From contig NZ_JADOER010000004.1 of assembly GCF_018739865.1 (NCBI RefSeq), forward strand, positions 62,001-126,000: a stretch of 64,000 bases of DNA. The letters are read 5' to 3'. This DNA comes from Leptothoe kymatousa TAU-MAC 1615. GTDB lineage: Bacteria > Cyanobacteriota > Cyanobacteriia > Phormidesmidales > Phormidesmidaceae. Shown here piece by piece: positions 1 through 8,655 of the stretch; the first letter of the stretch is position 1, and each line of letters begins with the position of its first letter. The position numbers were made by a program, and so were the translations under genes. Under the pieces are notes generated by a model, which saw nothing but the letters and a program-made list of their open reading frames with translations, ran no database searches and was not told the origin of the DNA.

Positions 1-346
1 GATCAACAATGGACTTGAGCGTAAGAGAGTTATAGGCGTTAATCCAATAGGCAATTTGTTCCGCCTCACTCCAGCCGCTGACGGTGGCTTCGTCAACGGT
101 GGCTAAACCCTTGTTGAAGGTATCCAATACCTCCCGAGACTGTTGCAAATCAACGTAGTTAACCCAGCCTTCGTCATTGACGTAGGTGCTTAAAACATCA
201 TCGTAAATGGTGTAGTCAATCCCCTGGGCAGAGGCAATCTCCACCTGGGCTGAGGGGGTATTGGCGGTGGTGTCGGGGCCGGTGGAACACCCCACTAGGC
301 CAACGGAGAACGCCAGAATAAGGGCTGATAAATACTTATGCTGCAT
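1..346 (-). CDS. DUF547-type lipoprotein (3' end beyond window)
   Basis: The minus-strand frame opens with ATG at 346 and runs off the left edge, giving about 115 residues. Residues 1-20 form a lipoprotein signal peptide: a hydrophobic stretch ending in the lipobox LVGC, with Cys20 as the likely lipidated residue. The mature part contains GWVNYVDL and then IAYWINAYNSLTL, the signature of the DUF547 family of exported proteins with no established biochemical role. It is probably anchored in the plasma or outer membrane. The gene is cut by the window, so total length and C-terminal residues cannot be judged. Confidence 0.8.
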   Translation of the reverse strand, partial: MQHKYLSALILAFSVGLVGCSTGPDTTANTPSAQVEIASAQGIDYTIYDDVLSTYVNDEGWVNYVDLQQSREVLDTFNKGLATVDEATVSGWSEAEQIAYWINAYNSLTLKSIVD

Positions 347-437
347 AATAATTTTGAAAAAATCGTAGGGGGAATATGTGGATCAAGCCTTAACTGGTAA
401 TCTCTCACGGCCAACTGAATGCAGCCTGAGATGCGGC

Positions 438-2474
438 TTAAGTTCTGTTCAATTTTGGGGTTAACCCCAGCTTGGGCCAGGTGATTTTGGCGCTGCTCCA
501 GGCAATGCCCAGGACAAAGGGCCACCATAAAATATGGCGCTGGGCCTCGGGCAAAATCCAGCTGTAGTCTTCCTGGGCAGACATATATAGCAGCGTGAAG
601 TACACATAGGCTGAGAGACTAATCAGTCGAATCCCTAGGTTGCGGCTGAACACTAGAAAAGGCATGAGCCAGCTCAAGTACCAAAAGTGAATGATGGGGG
701 AAATTACCATCAAAAAAATCAGATACCATTCGGTGAATTTGTGGAACGTATGGGCCCGCAGCAGCAGCCACACAACGACTAACGCCAGGGGAAAGGCATA
801 GAGCCAGTTGGCCCAGCGTGAGGGTTCCCAAAGTTGTTCAACAATATAGGGAATCAGTTCAGAACAGCGCCCGGTAACAACGAAGGACGACCCAAATTTT
901 ACTAATGGGCAAGATGTGGGACTACAAAATGGCACGGCGGCCAGGACCACGGGCCCTAGGCCGAGGATGCCGCTGCCTAGGGCCGTGGCGATGCGCCCTC
1001 GCCGCAGGGCATGCCACACCACAAAGGCGAGCACCGGTAGGGAAATCCATTTCACGGCGATGCTAATGCCCACAAAAAAAGCACTGCCTAGATAGGTGAA
1101 GGGGGGGAGGGTGTCTGCGGCGGCACCGGGGCGATCAAACCATAGCCAGGCCATCACCAGGGGTAGCACAAACCAGCTGTCGTAGTGGCCCCCACCGGCA
1201 AAGCTATAGAGCACTAGGGGGTTCCAGGCATAGAGGAGGGTGGCCCGATGGCCAAAGCGACGGCTCAGCAGCCAGCACACGGCTAGGTCGGCGGCGGCAA
1301 AGGCGGCCTTGAACAGGGGGACCCATAGGCCAATGCGGGCTAGGGTTTTGAACCCAAACTGGGTGACGGGGGGATAAATGGCTGAGGCGTAGGGGTGGTT
1401 AATTTGGTCCCACCATTCGGTGCGCAGCGGCTTAAGCACATCGGCCATGGGGGAAAAATCGTAGGGGCTAAAGCCCTGGAGCTGAACGTAGCCCTCCCAT
1501 AGGTAGCGCCAAATGTCATTGCCGGGGTACATGGTGAGGAGCAGCAGTCGGGTGGCGATCGCAACTCCCCAGAACCAGATGCCGGGAACGCTGCGCAGCA
1601 TCCAGGCCAAGATAAACCCCACCCCCATGATGGCGCTGCCAATCCAAAAGTGAATGACCGATGTGGGTTCGCTAAAAGCACCGTGGGGCAAGGTGTAGAT
1701 GGTGCCTGCCACAAGCAAAAAAGCACTCAGAAAGAGCAGCCCCGGCTGATGCTTTTCTGGGTTGGGGGTGGCGCCGCCGCGCCAGAGATTGTGCCAGTAC
1801 AGCTGGGTCAGGGTGGACAAAATAATGGTGCCGGCTTGGATGCTGCCGCCAAGGGTGCCGGAAATTTTGGATGTGCCCCCCTGGCGCGGCAAGTAGTTGA
1901 CGGGCAGTTCGCAAATGCGCAACCCGCATTCGACGGCGCGGGCCTGCATTTCCACGGTCCAGCCAAAGTTGCGATCGCGCATGCCAATTTGGTCTAAGGC
2001 CGTTTTGCGGATTAGGCGTAGGGGGCCTAAATCTTGAAAGCGATGGCCCCAGCCAAGGGCAATCAAAGACCCCGACAGCCAATTGCCAAAATTTTGCACC
2101 GGGCTCAGCTGTTTGCGCCCTGCTGCTGTGCCCCGGCGATTGCCCAAAATCAAATCGTAACTTTGCCGCTGGGCCAAAAACTCCGGCAATTGCCCCAAAT
2201 CATCACTGCCGTCCGCATCACAAAATAAAATCCATTCTATGGCGGTGGGCATGGCCTGCAGACCTGTCCAGCAGGCTTGCCCATAGCCCTTTATCGGTTC
2301 TTGCACCACCTCGGCCCCGGCTTGGGCTGCCACCTGGGCTGTGCCATCGATACTGCCGTTATCCACCACCCGAATGTGGTTTAACCCCTGGGTCTGCAGG
2401 GCCTGAATCACCTGGGGGATGGTCGCCGCTTCATTCAGCGCTGGAATAATAACTAACGTATTGTCTAAGGTCAT
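438..2474 (-). CDS. GT2 glycosyltransferase fused to multi-spanning membrane mannosyltransferase-like region
   Basis: The protein has 678 residues. Residues about 5-230 are a family 2 glycosyltransferase of the dolichol/polyprenol-phosphate mannose synthase type: VIIPALNEA at the start, FCDADGSDD as the metal-binding acidic motif, and QARAVECGLRICELPVNY near the end of the domain. The remainder has about ten hydrophobic segments and a loop with WRYLWEGYVQLQGFSPYDF, resembling GT-C polyprenol-sugar-dependent mannosyltransferases. The fusion suggests one chain both charges a polyprenyl phosphate with sugar and uses it at the membrane; that coupling is inference. The ATG at 2474 is the natural start of the GT2 domain. 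Substrate is unknown. Confidence 0.8.
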   Translation of the reverse strand: MTLDNTLVIIPALNEAATIPQVIQALQTQGLNHIRVVDNGSIDGTAQVAAQAGAEVVQEPIKGYGQACWTGLQAMPTAIEWILFCDADGSDDLGQLPEFLAQRQSYDLILGNRRGTAAGRKQLSPVQNFGNWLSGSLIALGWGHRFQDLGPLRLIRKTALDQIGMRDRNFGWTVEMQARAVECGLRICELPVNYLPRQGGTSKISGTLGGSIQAGTIILSTLTQLYWHNLWRGGATPNPEKHQPGLLFLSAFLLVAGTIYTLPHGAFSEPTSVIHFWIGSAIMGVGFILAWMLRSVPGIWFWGVAIATRLLLLTMYPGNDIWRYLWEGYVQLQGFSPYDFSPMADVLKPLRTEWWDQINHPYASAIYPPVTQFGFKTLARIGLWVPLFKAAFAAADLAVCWLLSRRFGHRATLLYAWNPLVLYSFAGGGHYDSWFVLPLVMAWLWFDRPGAAADTLPPFTYLGSAFFVGISIAVKWISLPVLAFVVWHALRRGRIATALGSGILGLGPVVLAAVPFCSPTSCPLVKFGSSFVVTGRCSELIPYIVEQLWEPSRWANWLYAFPLALVVVWLLLRAHTFHKFTEWYLIFLMVISPIIHFWYLSWLMPFLVFSRNLGIRLISLSAYVYFTLLYMSAQEDYSWILPEAQRHILWWPFVLGIAWSSAKITWPKLGLTPKLNRT

Positions 2475-2680
2475 GGGCTGCCACGAAACTGCGCTGGGCT
2501 TATTAAATAGGGTGTGGCTGAAATTCTGCTGAGCTTTTTAACAGCAAATTCTCAGATATCGGCAGTTATGTGGGGGGTATGCGGTCATTTTCTCAGCCAA
2601 ACATCTTAAGTTCTCCGTGCCAATTCCTCTGCTACCAATTACCCTCTGTAAACTGTAGTAGCGGTATGTAGGAGTGGTCC

Positions 2681-4435
2681 ATGGCAACAGCAGCAAAACC
2701 AACAACGATTATCGATCCGCAGTTGCAAACCTATCGCACTGCCCTGGCGGAACTGCTACAGCGGATGCAGGCCTTAGCCGCCAGCATTAATAACCCGGCC
2801 TTGGCGGAAACCACCGACAGCCTGCGCCGCAACATTGATGAACCCTTTTTGTTTGTGGTGGTGGGGGAGGTCAAAGCTGGCAAAAGCAGCTTTGTGAACG
2901 CGTTGCTAGATGCGGAGGTGTGCGCCACGGATATTGCCCCCTGCACCGATTCGATTCAGCAAATTGTCTATGGCGATCAAGAGACCGTTGAGCAAATCGA
3001 GCCCCATCTGCGCAAGCTGAGTCGCCCCATTGAGATTTTGCGAGATGTGTCCATTGTGGATACGCCGGGCACCAATTCCCTGGTGGATGGCCATCAGGTG
3101 ATTACGGAACGCTACATTCCCAACAGCGACCTCACCTTTTTTGTTCTGTTTGCCAAAAACCCTTACCAGAAAAGTGCCTGGGACTTTTTGGACTATGTCA
3201 GTGTGAACTGGCGTAAAAAAGTGGTGTTTATTTTGCAGCAGGCAGATTTGCTACGGTCTGAAAATTTGGCCACTAACGTTCAGCAGGTGCGGGACTACGC
3301 GATTCAAAAACAGATTCCTGACCCGATGGTCTTTGCCACATCGGCGGAAATGGAATTTGAAGGGGATGCGGACAATAGCGGTTTTGCCCCCGTCCGTCAG
3401 TACATTCGCGATATGGTCTCCACGGGGGAGAGCTACAAAGTGAAGCTGCGGTCCGTGAGCGGCACCACCCAAAAGCTGATTGAAGCGCTGACGGACGATA
3501 TCAATATGCTGCAAAAACAGCTGAATGAAGATAGGGCAACGGCCGATGGCATTCGCCAGCAGATTGCTGGGGGCCGGGCGCGATCGCAAACCGAAATTGA
3601 TACATTAGTGAGTCGCCTTAGCGATCGCTACGACACCATTGCCAGCCGCATCAAACTAGAATTTCGCGATAGCCTGTCTGTGATGACCGTAATGCGTCGG
3701 TCCTTTGTCGGCATTTTTAACAAAGAGGCATCGCTGCAGGCCTGGATGAACGACTTCAAAGATCGCTGCCAGGACGAACTCAAAACATCCCTAGAAGAAC
3801 TTTCCAATGAAGGTGCCCAGCATTTTGTCGATGGCATTCGTCAGCTACTCCAAGGATTAACCGATGACCTGAATGCGGTGCAGACCCATCAGCTTCAAAG
3901 CAATGCCATTTCCATCAAAATCCTAGAACGCCGCCAAGAAGTCATCGAAAGCGTTAAAGCCAAAGTCGGCACCCTGCTGACCGATGAGGGGCTAACGCGC
4001 ACCCTGGGTTCCGAAGCTGAAAGCATGGCCGCCGAAATTGTTGGCGGGGCCTTTGTGGCCGTAGCCGGCACCATTCTCCACATTGTCGAATTTGCCGTAG
4101 CCGAGGCCATTATGAACGCCATTGGCATCGCCTTTGCCGGTATCGGCGTCATTTTTCTAGCCATTGGCATTGCCTGGCAGCGCCGACAAATCATTACTAA
4201 ATTTGAGCAGGCCCTCGATAGCGAAAAAAGTCGCTTCAAAACGGATGTGGCCGATCGCCTCAACCAAAAACTGAGCCTAATTTACGAAGAAGTGGAGCGT
4301 ATTTTTGTCCAGTTTTACGATTATGTAGAACGCGAAACTGAAGCCGTTGCCCCGGTGCTAGACCAATACGACGCTATCCAAACCGAGGCCAAGGACTTAT
4401 TTAACGAAATGGCCACTCAAAACCTATTGCAATAG
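2681..4435 (+). CDS. Bacterial dynamin-like GTPase
   Basis: The protein has 584 residues. The G1 P-loop GEVKAGKSSFVNALL (about residues 62-76), the G3 motif DTPGTNSL (about 127-134) and a G4-like QQADLL identify a dynamin-family GTPase. A long helical stalk follows, then a hydrophobic segment at about 450-500 (VGGAFVAVAGTILHIVEFA to GIGVIFLAIGIAW) matching the membrane-inserting paddle of bacterial dynamin-like proteins such as Nostoc BDLP, and a final helical region. Predicted role is GTP-dependent membrane remodelling at plasma or thylakoid membranes. AGGAG at 2670-2674 supports the ATG at 2681. It stands alone, convergent with the DUF2605/DUF2973 pair. Confidence 0.88.
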   Translation: MATAAKPTTIIDPQLQTYRTALAELLQRMQALAASINNPALAETTDSLRRNIDEPFLFVVVGEVKAGKSSFVNALLDAEVCATDIAPCTDSIQQIVYGDQETVEQIEPHLRKLSRPIEILRDVSIVDTPGTNSLVDGHQVITERYIPNSDLTFFVLFAKNPYQKSAWDFLDYVSVNWRKKVVFILQQADLLRSENLATNVQQVRDYAIQKQIPDPMVFATSAEMEFEGDADNSGFAPVRQYIRDMVSTGESYKVKLRSVSGTTQKLIEALTDDINMLQKQLNEDRATADGIRQQIAGGRARSQTEIDTLVSRLSDRYDTIASRIKLEFRDSLSVMTVMRRSFVGIFNKEASLQAWMNDFKDRCQDELKTSLEELSNEGAQHFVDGIRQLLQGLTDDLNAVQTHQLQSNAISIKILERRQEVIESVKAKVGTLLTDEGLTRTLGSEAESMAAEIVGGAFVAVAGTILHIVEFAVAEAIMNAIGIAFAGIGVIFLAIGIAWQRRQIITKFEQALDSEKSRFKTDVADRLNQKLSLIYEEVERIFVQFYDYVERETEAVAPVLDQYDAIQTEAKDLFNEMATQNLLQ

Positions 4436-4449
4436 TCTTCTCGATAAAA

Positions 4450-4495
4450 CATGGGGAAAGGATACAGCCATATCAACCTGCATCCTTTCCCCATG
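4450..4495. terminator. Hairpin between convergent genes
   Basis: A perfect 14-bp inverted repeat (4450-4463 and 4482-4495) with an 18-nt loop lies between the dynamin-like gene and the DUF2973 gene, which converge here. No clear T-tract follows on either strand, so it may be a weak bidirectional terminator or an mRNA-stabilising hairpin. Confidence 0.5.
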
Positions 4496-4526
4496 CCCTT
4501 AAGCTAATAAGTTTTGAGGTAGATTT

Positions 4527-4832
4527 CTAATCTTCCTTGGGCTCTTCTAGGGATGTGCCACCGCCTGAAGATTCATAGATAGCATCCAGCTGCTCGCGCG
4601 CATCTTTGATCGAAATAGAGCGCATTACCAGCAGAGGCTCATCGAGCACATTGCCATCGTCGTCTAACAATTCCGGGTGGGGGACACGGCGGGGCTGCTT
4701 GGGTCTAGATGCAGCGACACTGCCAGTGCCTCGCCGGGTTTCGATACCCAGGCTAATAAGATTACGGACTAAATTGACAATTGCCAATACAGCCAGAATC
4801 GAAAACGCAAAAATATAGAGTAAATGCAGCAT
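4527..4832 (-). CDS. DUF2973 family small membrane protein
   Basis: The preferred start is the ATG at 4832, giving 101 residues beginning MLHLLYIFAFSILAVLAIVN, a single N-terminal membrane helix typical of DUF2973, a cyanobacterial family. The C-terminal half is charged, with a proline/arginine segment and an acidic end. The open frame extends upstream to 4925, but that extension overlaps the DUF2605 gene and has no hydrophobic or conserved character. It lies 17 bp downstream of the DUF2605 gene and is probably co-transcribed with it. Function unknown. Confidence 0.75.
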   Translation of the reverse strand: MLHLLYIFAFSILAVLAIVNLVRNLISLGIETRRGTGSVAASRPKQPRRVPHPELLDDDGNVLDEPLLVMRSISIKDAREQLDAIYESSGGGTSLEEPKED

Positions 4833-4849
4833 AGGAAGAAGCGTTTGCG

Positions 4850-5197
4850 CTAATTGTCCTCTGTGAGTTTGTCTGGAGCCGCTTGGGCTTGCTGCTGTCG
4901 GAACCGAATCGCCACATTCCAACATTCATGGACCAGCTGATGCCAAGACATTACCACGGCAACATCGACACCAGCTTGGCTGTCGGTTGCCTGAAATAGC
5001 GCCTGAGATGCACTCACCAGCTGTTGAGCTTCACGCACCCGAGCCAGCAAATTTTGCTGTTCGTCTTCACCAAGAAAATCAATGGTCTCAGCTTCGAGCA
5101 AAGTAATAGAACGACTGAACCAGTGCTGGAAATCGTTCAGGAGGGGTTCTAGGACCGCCTTCATTAGCTTTGTTTCGGGGGCGTTGGGACTGGACAT
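4850..5197 (-). CDS. DUF2605 family protein
   Basis: This 115-residue soluble, largely helical protein has the DUF2605 pattern: LLNDFQHWFSRSITLLEAET near the N-terminus and a Trp/His/Cys-containing segment SWHQLVHECWNVAIRF. The family is confined to cyanobacteria and is usually encoded immediately upstream of a DUF2973 protein, as here. No catalytic motif is visible and no function is known. ATG at 5197 begins the frame. Confidence 0.75.
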   Translation of the reverse strand: MSSPNAPETKLMKAVLEPLLNDFQHWFSRSITLLEAETIDFLGEDEQQNLLARVREAQQLVSASQALFQATDSQAGVDVAVVMSWHQLVHECWNVAIRFRQQQAQAAPDKLTEDN

Positions 5198-5514
5198 CAG
5201 CTGTGTTTAAGCTAAACAGTTAGAGTACTTATGAATGTTTAGTTAAAATCCACAAGCTATTACTAGCTTAAACAGAACCTCCAGAGAATGCCAATTAGCA
5301 TGTGTATTGAGAAACAATAGGCAATACCAATGAGCTTTCCGTAAGGAGTATTAATTACGGTATATATTAGCGCTATTCTCATTTGAGAATAGTTAAGATA
5401 TGACATCAATTTTACCGTTACGCTTTGAGCGCATACACCAATACTTATTGCTGGCGGTGTCTCGGCCTGTTTGGGATGCCCTCAAAGGGCGCAGAAATAC
5501 CGCAATTTTGCTGA
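5198..5514. promoter_or_regulatory. Intergenic region with a 20-bp palindrome
   Basis: This 317-bp gap holds the upstream region of the DUF2605/DUF2973 pair. It contains a perfect inverted repeat, CTATTCTC-ATTT-GAGAATAG (5373-5392), and a 10-bp inverted pair GTTTAAGCTA (5205-5214) and TAGCTTAAAC (5264-5273). Either could be an operator. No gene is seen. Confidence 0.4.
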
Positions 5515-5757
5515 CTATCCTGTGATTTCTTCTAAGGTTTGCCAGCCAGCTTTCCAAAGCTGTCGATTTTTTAACACCGTAGCGTTAATCCAAAAGCGTA
5601 CGGTGGGGTCGCAGGAGGCTACCAGTTCAGCGAAGACGAGCTTGCCTTGGTTTTTGCGATTGACAACTTGAAAATGCCGCCAACCCATGGTCCTTTGCTG
5701 GGCTGTCCATTTGGAGCCTACTAAGTGGGGAAATTTTTGTTTCTTTGGTTTGGGCAT
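5515..5757 (-). CDS. TIGR02450 family Trp-rich small protein
   Basis: This 80-residue basic protein begins MPKPKKQKFPHLVGSKWTAQ and contains GWRHFQVV, RFWINATVL and LWKAGWQTLEEI. The lysine-rich start, the (L)VGSKWT motif and five tryptophans match the small Trp-rich family TIGR02450 found in cyanobacteria and some marine bacteria. No function is established. It is a single gene on the minus strand. Confidence 0.8.
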   Translation of the reverse strand: MPKPKKQKFPHLVGSKWTAQQRTMGWRHFQVVNRKNQGKLVFAELVASCDPTVRFWINATVLKNRQLWKAGWQTLEEITG

Positions 5758-5863
5758 TAGTCGCTGTTATGGCGCTGCTGTGTTGAAGCATGGGTGGGTG
5801 GGCAAGCTATCCTCAACCATGGTTTGGCCGAGCGTCGTTCTACGGTGCTCAACCATAGGCTGG

Positions 5864-6295
5864 CTAGCTCAGAATTTTTTTGAGCCCGCGAATATGCACG
5901 GCGCGGCTGGTGATATAGGCGGTTTTGGGTTCTAGCCGGATGTACACTTTGCCCGATAGCAGACCGCGCACATTTTGGCGTCCATAGACAACGATATCTG
6001 CTGGCAAATTATCGTCGTCTAGGGGGGTGTAGCCTAGTTCGGCTAGGGGTTGACTGATTTGGTTGAGAAAAACTTTGTGGCCTTTGATGGGTTGCTTGAG
6101 GGTAATCGATCGGTTGAAATATAGCCCTAGGAAGCCGCCAACTAGTCCCATGACTAATCCCATTTGGTTGGGGATAGAACTCATGGGGCTTAGATTTAGC
6201 ACCAGGCTGGCCAGCACAATGGTAATCAGTGTCGTGGTGCCAAAGTAATACAAAAAGGTGAGGGAGTTTTCAGGCCCTGGATTGCTGGTCGTCAT
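5864..6295 (-). CDS. Small membrane protein, two N-terminal helices; possibly CCB2/CCB4-like
   Basis: This 143-residue protein has two hydrophobic segments (about 14-35 and 45-60) followed by a soluble C-terminal domain of about 80 residues. The arrangement (two helices then a soluble alpha/beta domain with VVYGRQNVRGLLSGKVYIRL) recalls the cyanobacterial and chloroplast factors for cofactor assembly of complex C subunit B, but it is shorter than those and I cannot confirm membership. It is at least a conserved-looking membrane protein with a clean ATG at 6295. Confidence 0.6.
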   Translation of the reverse strand: MTTSNPGPENSLTFLYYFGTTTLITIVLASLVLNLSPMSSIPNQMGLVMGLVGGFLGLYFNRSITLKQPIKGHKVFLNQISQPLAELGYTPLDDDNLPADIVVYGRQNVRGLLSGKVYIRLEPKTAYITSRAVHIRGLKKILS

Positions 6296-6615
6296 AGGGA
6301 GGCTGATGCATTATTGTCGTACATGGCAAATCCTTGATGTATTAGGATATTTGCGCGCTAGGGTAGCCTTTGAACGGGCTGGGGACATGGTCAATGGGTT
6401 GTCCTACCCTGACAAATAGTATAGGGTTGCGCAATTTGTCGTTACTGATTTTTGAGGGCAAAGCTACCTTTGAAACTGTCTTGTAGCCTGGGTTTGAGGA
6501 ATATCCTCATGATTTGGATGGCAAATGCTCATAATTTTATGGCAATCCTTGGGAAATTCAGTGGCAGAATGGTCAAGCTGTTTCGCTCAGCCTATGGATA
6601 TTGGACTGGTAAACC
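6296..6615. promoter_or_regulatory. Upstream region of the Gld-type ABC operon
   Basis: This 320-bp gap lies between divergent genes and should contain the promoter of the ABC operon. No gene is seen. TGGCAGAATG at 6562-6571 partly matches the motif noted upstream of the RTX and ferric-reductase-like genes. Confidence 0.3.
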
Positions 6616-7776
6616 ATGATTGAGGTAGATCAGCTAAGTAAGGCCTATGGTTCCACACTGGCCATTAAGGATGTGTCCTTTAAAGTCGAGCCGGGGGAAA
6701 TTCTAGGTTTTCTGGGACCCAATGGGGCGGGCAAAACCACCACCATGCGGATTTTGGCTGGCTATTTGCCGGCCACCAGTGGTACGGCACGGATTGCCGA
6801 CCATGAGGTGCATACGGATTCTATGGCGGTGCGCCAAAGCATTGGCTATTTGCCAGAGACTCCCCCCCTCTATCCGGATATGACGGTGGAGGCGTTTCTT
6901 TATTTTGTGGCCCGGATCAAGGGGGTGCCCATTGGCGATCGAAGCCAGCGGGTGGCGTCGGCCATGGAGCGCTGCAACCTGGGCGAAAAGAGGCGGATCC
7001 TGATTCGGAAGCTGTCGAAGGGATTTCGTCAGCGGGTGGGGATTGCCCAGGCGATTGTGCACGATCCGCCGGTGATTATTTTGGATGAGCCTACGGTGGG
7101 GCTGGACCCAAAGCAAATTATTGATGTGCGAAATCTGATCAAAAGCCTGGCGGGGCAGCATACGATCATTCTCTCCACCCACATCCTGCCCGAGGTGAGC
7201 ATGACCTGCGATCGCATCACCATCATCAATCAAGGGCGCATCGTTGCCACCGATACGCCAGAAAATCTGACGGCGCGGTTGGCCGGACAGTTGGGCTATG
7301 CCATTGAGGTGGCGGGCGACCCAGAGCGGGCGAACTCGGTGCTAAACGATTTGGAACAGGTGGAGTCGGTGACGGCCCTATCCGGCGAGGGCCTGGCGGA
7401 AAATCATTATCGATTTCAGCTAGTGTCGGCCACGGAAGACGATCCGGGCAGTGAGATCGCCAGCGCCATTATCAATTCAGATTTGGGCCTGTATGAACTG
7501 TCCCGCAACCGGGTCAGTTTGGAAGATGTCTTCATCAACCTGATCACCGAAGACCCCTCCACCGCAGAAGAAGACGATTCCGAGACCGAGCCCTGCGAGG
7601 CTGTCGTAGATGATGACCCAGAAAACGATGACCCAACGAAGGCCGAGGCCGAGCCAGACGATGAAGCCGCTTTGGTAGCCGCCGCGGAGCCACCGACGGA
7701 TAGTGCCGCCGACCCCGCCGACCAGACCCCAGAAGATTCTGCCGAACAAGACACCCCAGCCAAGACCGATGAATAG
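6616..7776 (+). CDS. ABC transporter ATP-binding protein (GldA-type) with acidic C-terminal tail
   Basis: The protein has 386 residues. Residues 1-220 are a typical ABC ATPase: Walker A GPNGAGKTTTMRIL, signature LSKGFRQRVGIAQA, Walker B VIILDEPTVGLDP and a switch His in STHILPE. Residues about 221-315 match the C-terminal domain of GldA/NatA-type exporters. The last 65-70 residues are an E/D/A-rich low-complexity tail (for example EEDDSETEPCEA) not needed for the ABC fold. It overlaps the permease gene by 8 bp, implying translational coupling. With the next three genes it forms the ABC core of a GldAFG-like system; the transported substrate is unknown. Confidence 0.88.
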   Translation: MIEVDQLSKAYGSTLAIKDVSFKVEPGEILGFLGPNGAGKTTTMRILAGYLPATSGTARIADHEVHTDSMAVRQSIGYLPETPPLYPDMTVEAFLYFVARIKGVPIGDRSQRVASAMERCNLGEKRRILIRKLSKGFRQRVGIAQAIVHDPPVIILDEPTVGLDPKQIIDVRNLIKSLAGQHTIILSTHILPEVSMTCDRITIINQGRIVATDTPENLTARLAGQLGYAIEVAGDPERANSVLNDLEQVESVTALSGEGLAENHYRFQLVSATEDDPGSEIASAIINSDLGLYELSRNRVSLEDVFINLITEDPSTAEEDDSETEPCEAVVDDDPENDDPTKAEAEPDDEAALVAAAEPPTDSAADPADQTPEDSAEQDTPAKTDE

Positions 7777-8578
7777 CATCGTTACCGTTATCAGCAACAT
7801 CATTGCCATCTACCGTCGGGAACTCCAAAGCTACTTTGCGTCTCCCCTGGCCTACGGCATTGCCACCATATTTTGGCTCTTAGCCAGCTTCTTGCTCATT
7901 ATTCTGGTGTTTGGTCCCCAGGGATTGCTAGAGCAGTCGGCCTTTGCCGACCAGGCCGGGTTGCAAAGTGCCCCCCTGGATCTGCCCTACGAATTCACCC
8001 AGTTCTATCTAGGGCTATTGGGGTCCCTGGCCATGTTTGTGCTGCCCGCCCTTTCCATGGGGCTCTATACCGATGAGCGCAAGCAGGGCACCCTCGAACT
8101 CTTAGCCACCTCCCCCATTACCAACTGGGCGGTGGCCTTAGGCAAGCTGCTGGGGGTGGTCACCTTTTTTCTCACCATGGTCTTGCCCCTGCTGGTGTTA
8201 GAAGCCCTGATTGTGGGCGCATCGGACCCACCATTTGACCTCAACCTACTGTTTATCGGTCATCTGGGGCTGATCTTGATGGCCGCAGGGGTGCTTTCCC
8301 TGGGGATGTTTATTTCCTCACTTACAGAAAGTACGGTGCTGGCGGCTATTCTCACCTTTGCCATGGTGCTGGTGCTATTTGTGTTAGAAGGTGTGGCCAG
8401 TGGCTTGGAAGGCCCCCTGGGGGAAGCCATTAGCCATTTATCGTTGCTCAAGCACTACAGCGATTTTACCCAAGGGGTGTTTGACCTCGGCGGGTTTGTC
8501 CTGTTCCTGTCCTATGCGGTTTTAGGGTTATTCTTAACCGCCCAGTCCATCGAAGCCTTTAGGTTTCAGCGAAACTAG
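7769..8578 (+). CDS. ABC transporter permease (GldF-type)
   Basis: From the ATG at 7769 the protein has 269 residues (MNSIVTVISNIIAIYRREL...) with six hydrophobic segments. IYRRELQSYFASPLAYGI at the N-terminus and MGLYTDERKQGTLELLATSP in the first cytoplasmic loop are the ABC-2 family patterns of GldF-like permeases. The open frame extends upstream to 7703, but that part lies inside the ATPase coding sequence and is proline-rich without a membrane segment. The ATGAATAG overlap with the ATPase stop supports the chosen start. It should form the membrane channel with the ATPase encoded upstream. Confidence 0.87.
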   Translation: MNSIVTVISNIIAIYRRELQSYFASPLAYGIATIFWLLASFLLIILVFGPQGLLEQSAFADQAGLQSAPLDLPYEFTQFYLGLLGSLAMFVLPALSMGLYTDERKQGTLELLATSPITNWAVALGKLLGVVTFFLTMVLPLLVLEALIVGASDPPFDLNLLFIGHLGLILMAAGVLSLGMFISSLTESTVLAAILTFAMVLVLFVLEGVASGLEGPLGEAISHLSLLKHYSDFTQGVFDLGGFVLFLSYAVLGLFLTAQSIEAFRFQRN

Positions 8579-8655
8579 CCCGTGTAGAGTTCCTGACTGG
8601 CCCCGCCAAAGCATTTGTCCCACTTCATTGATACTCTTCTTTCTACCTCCACTGT

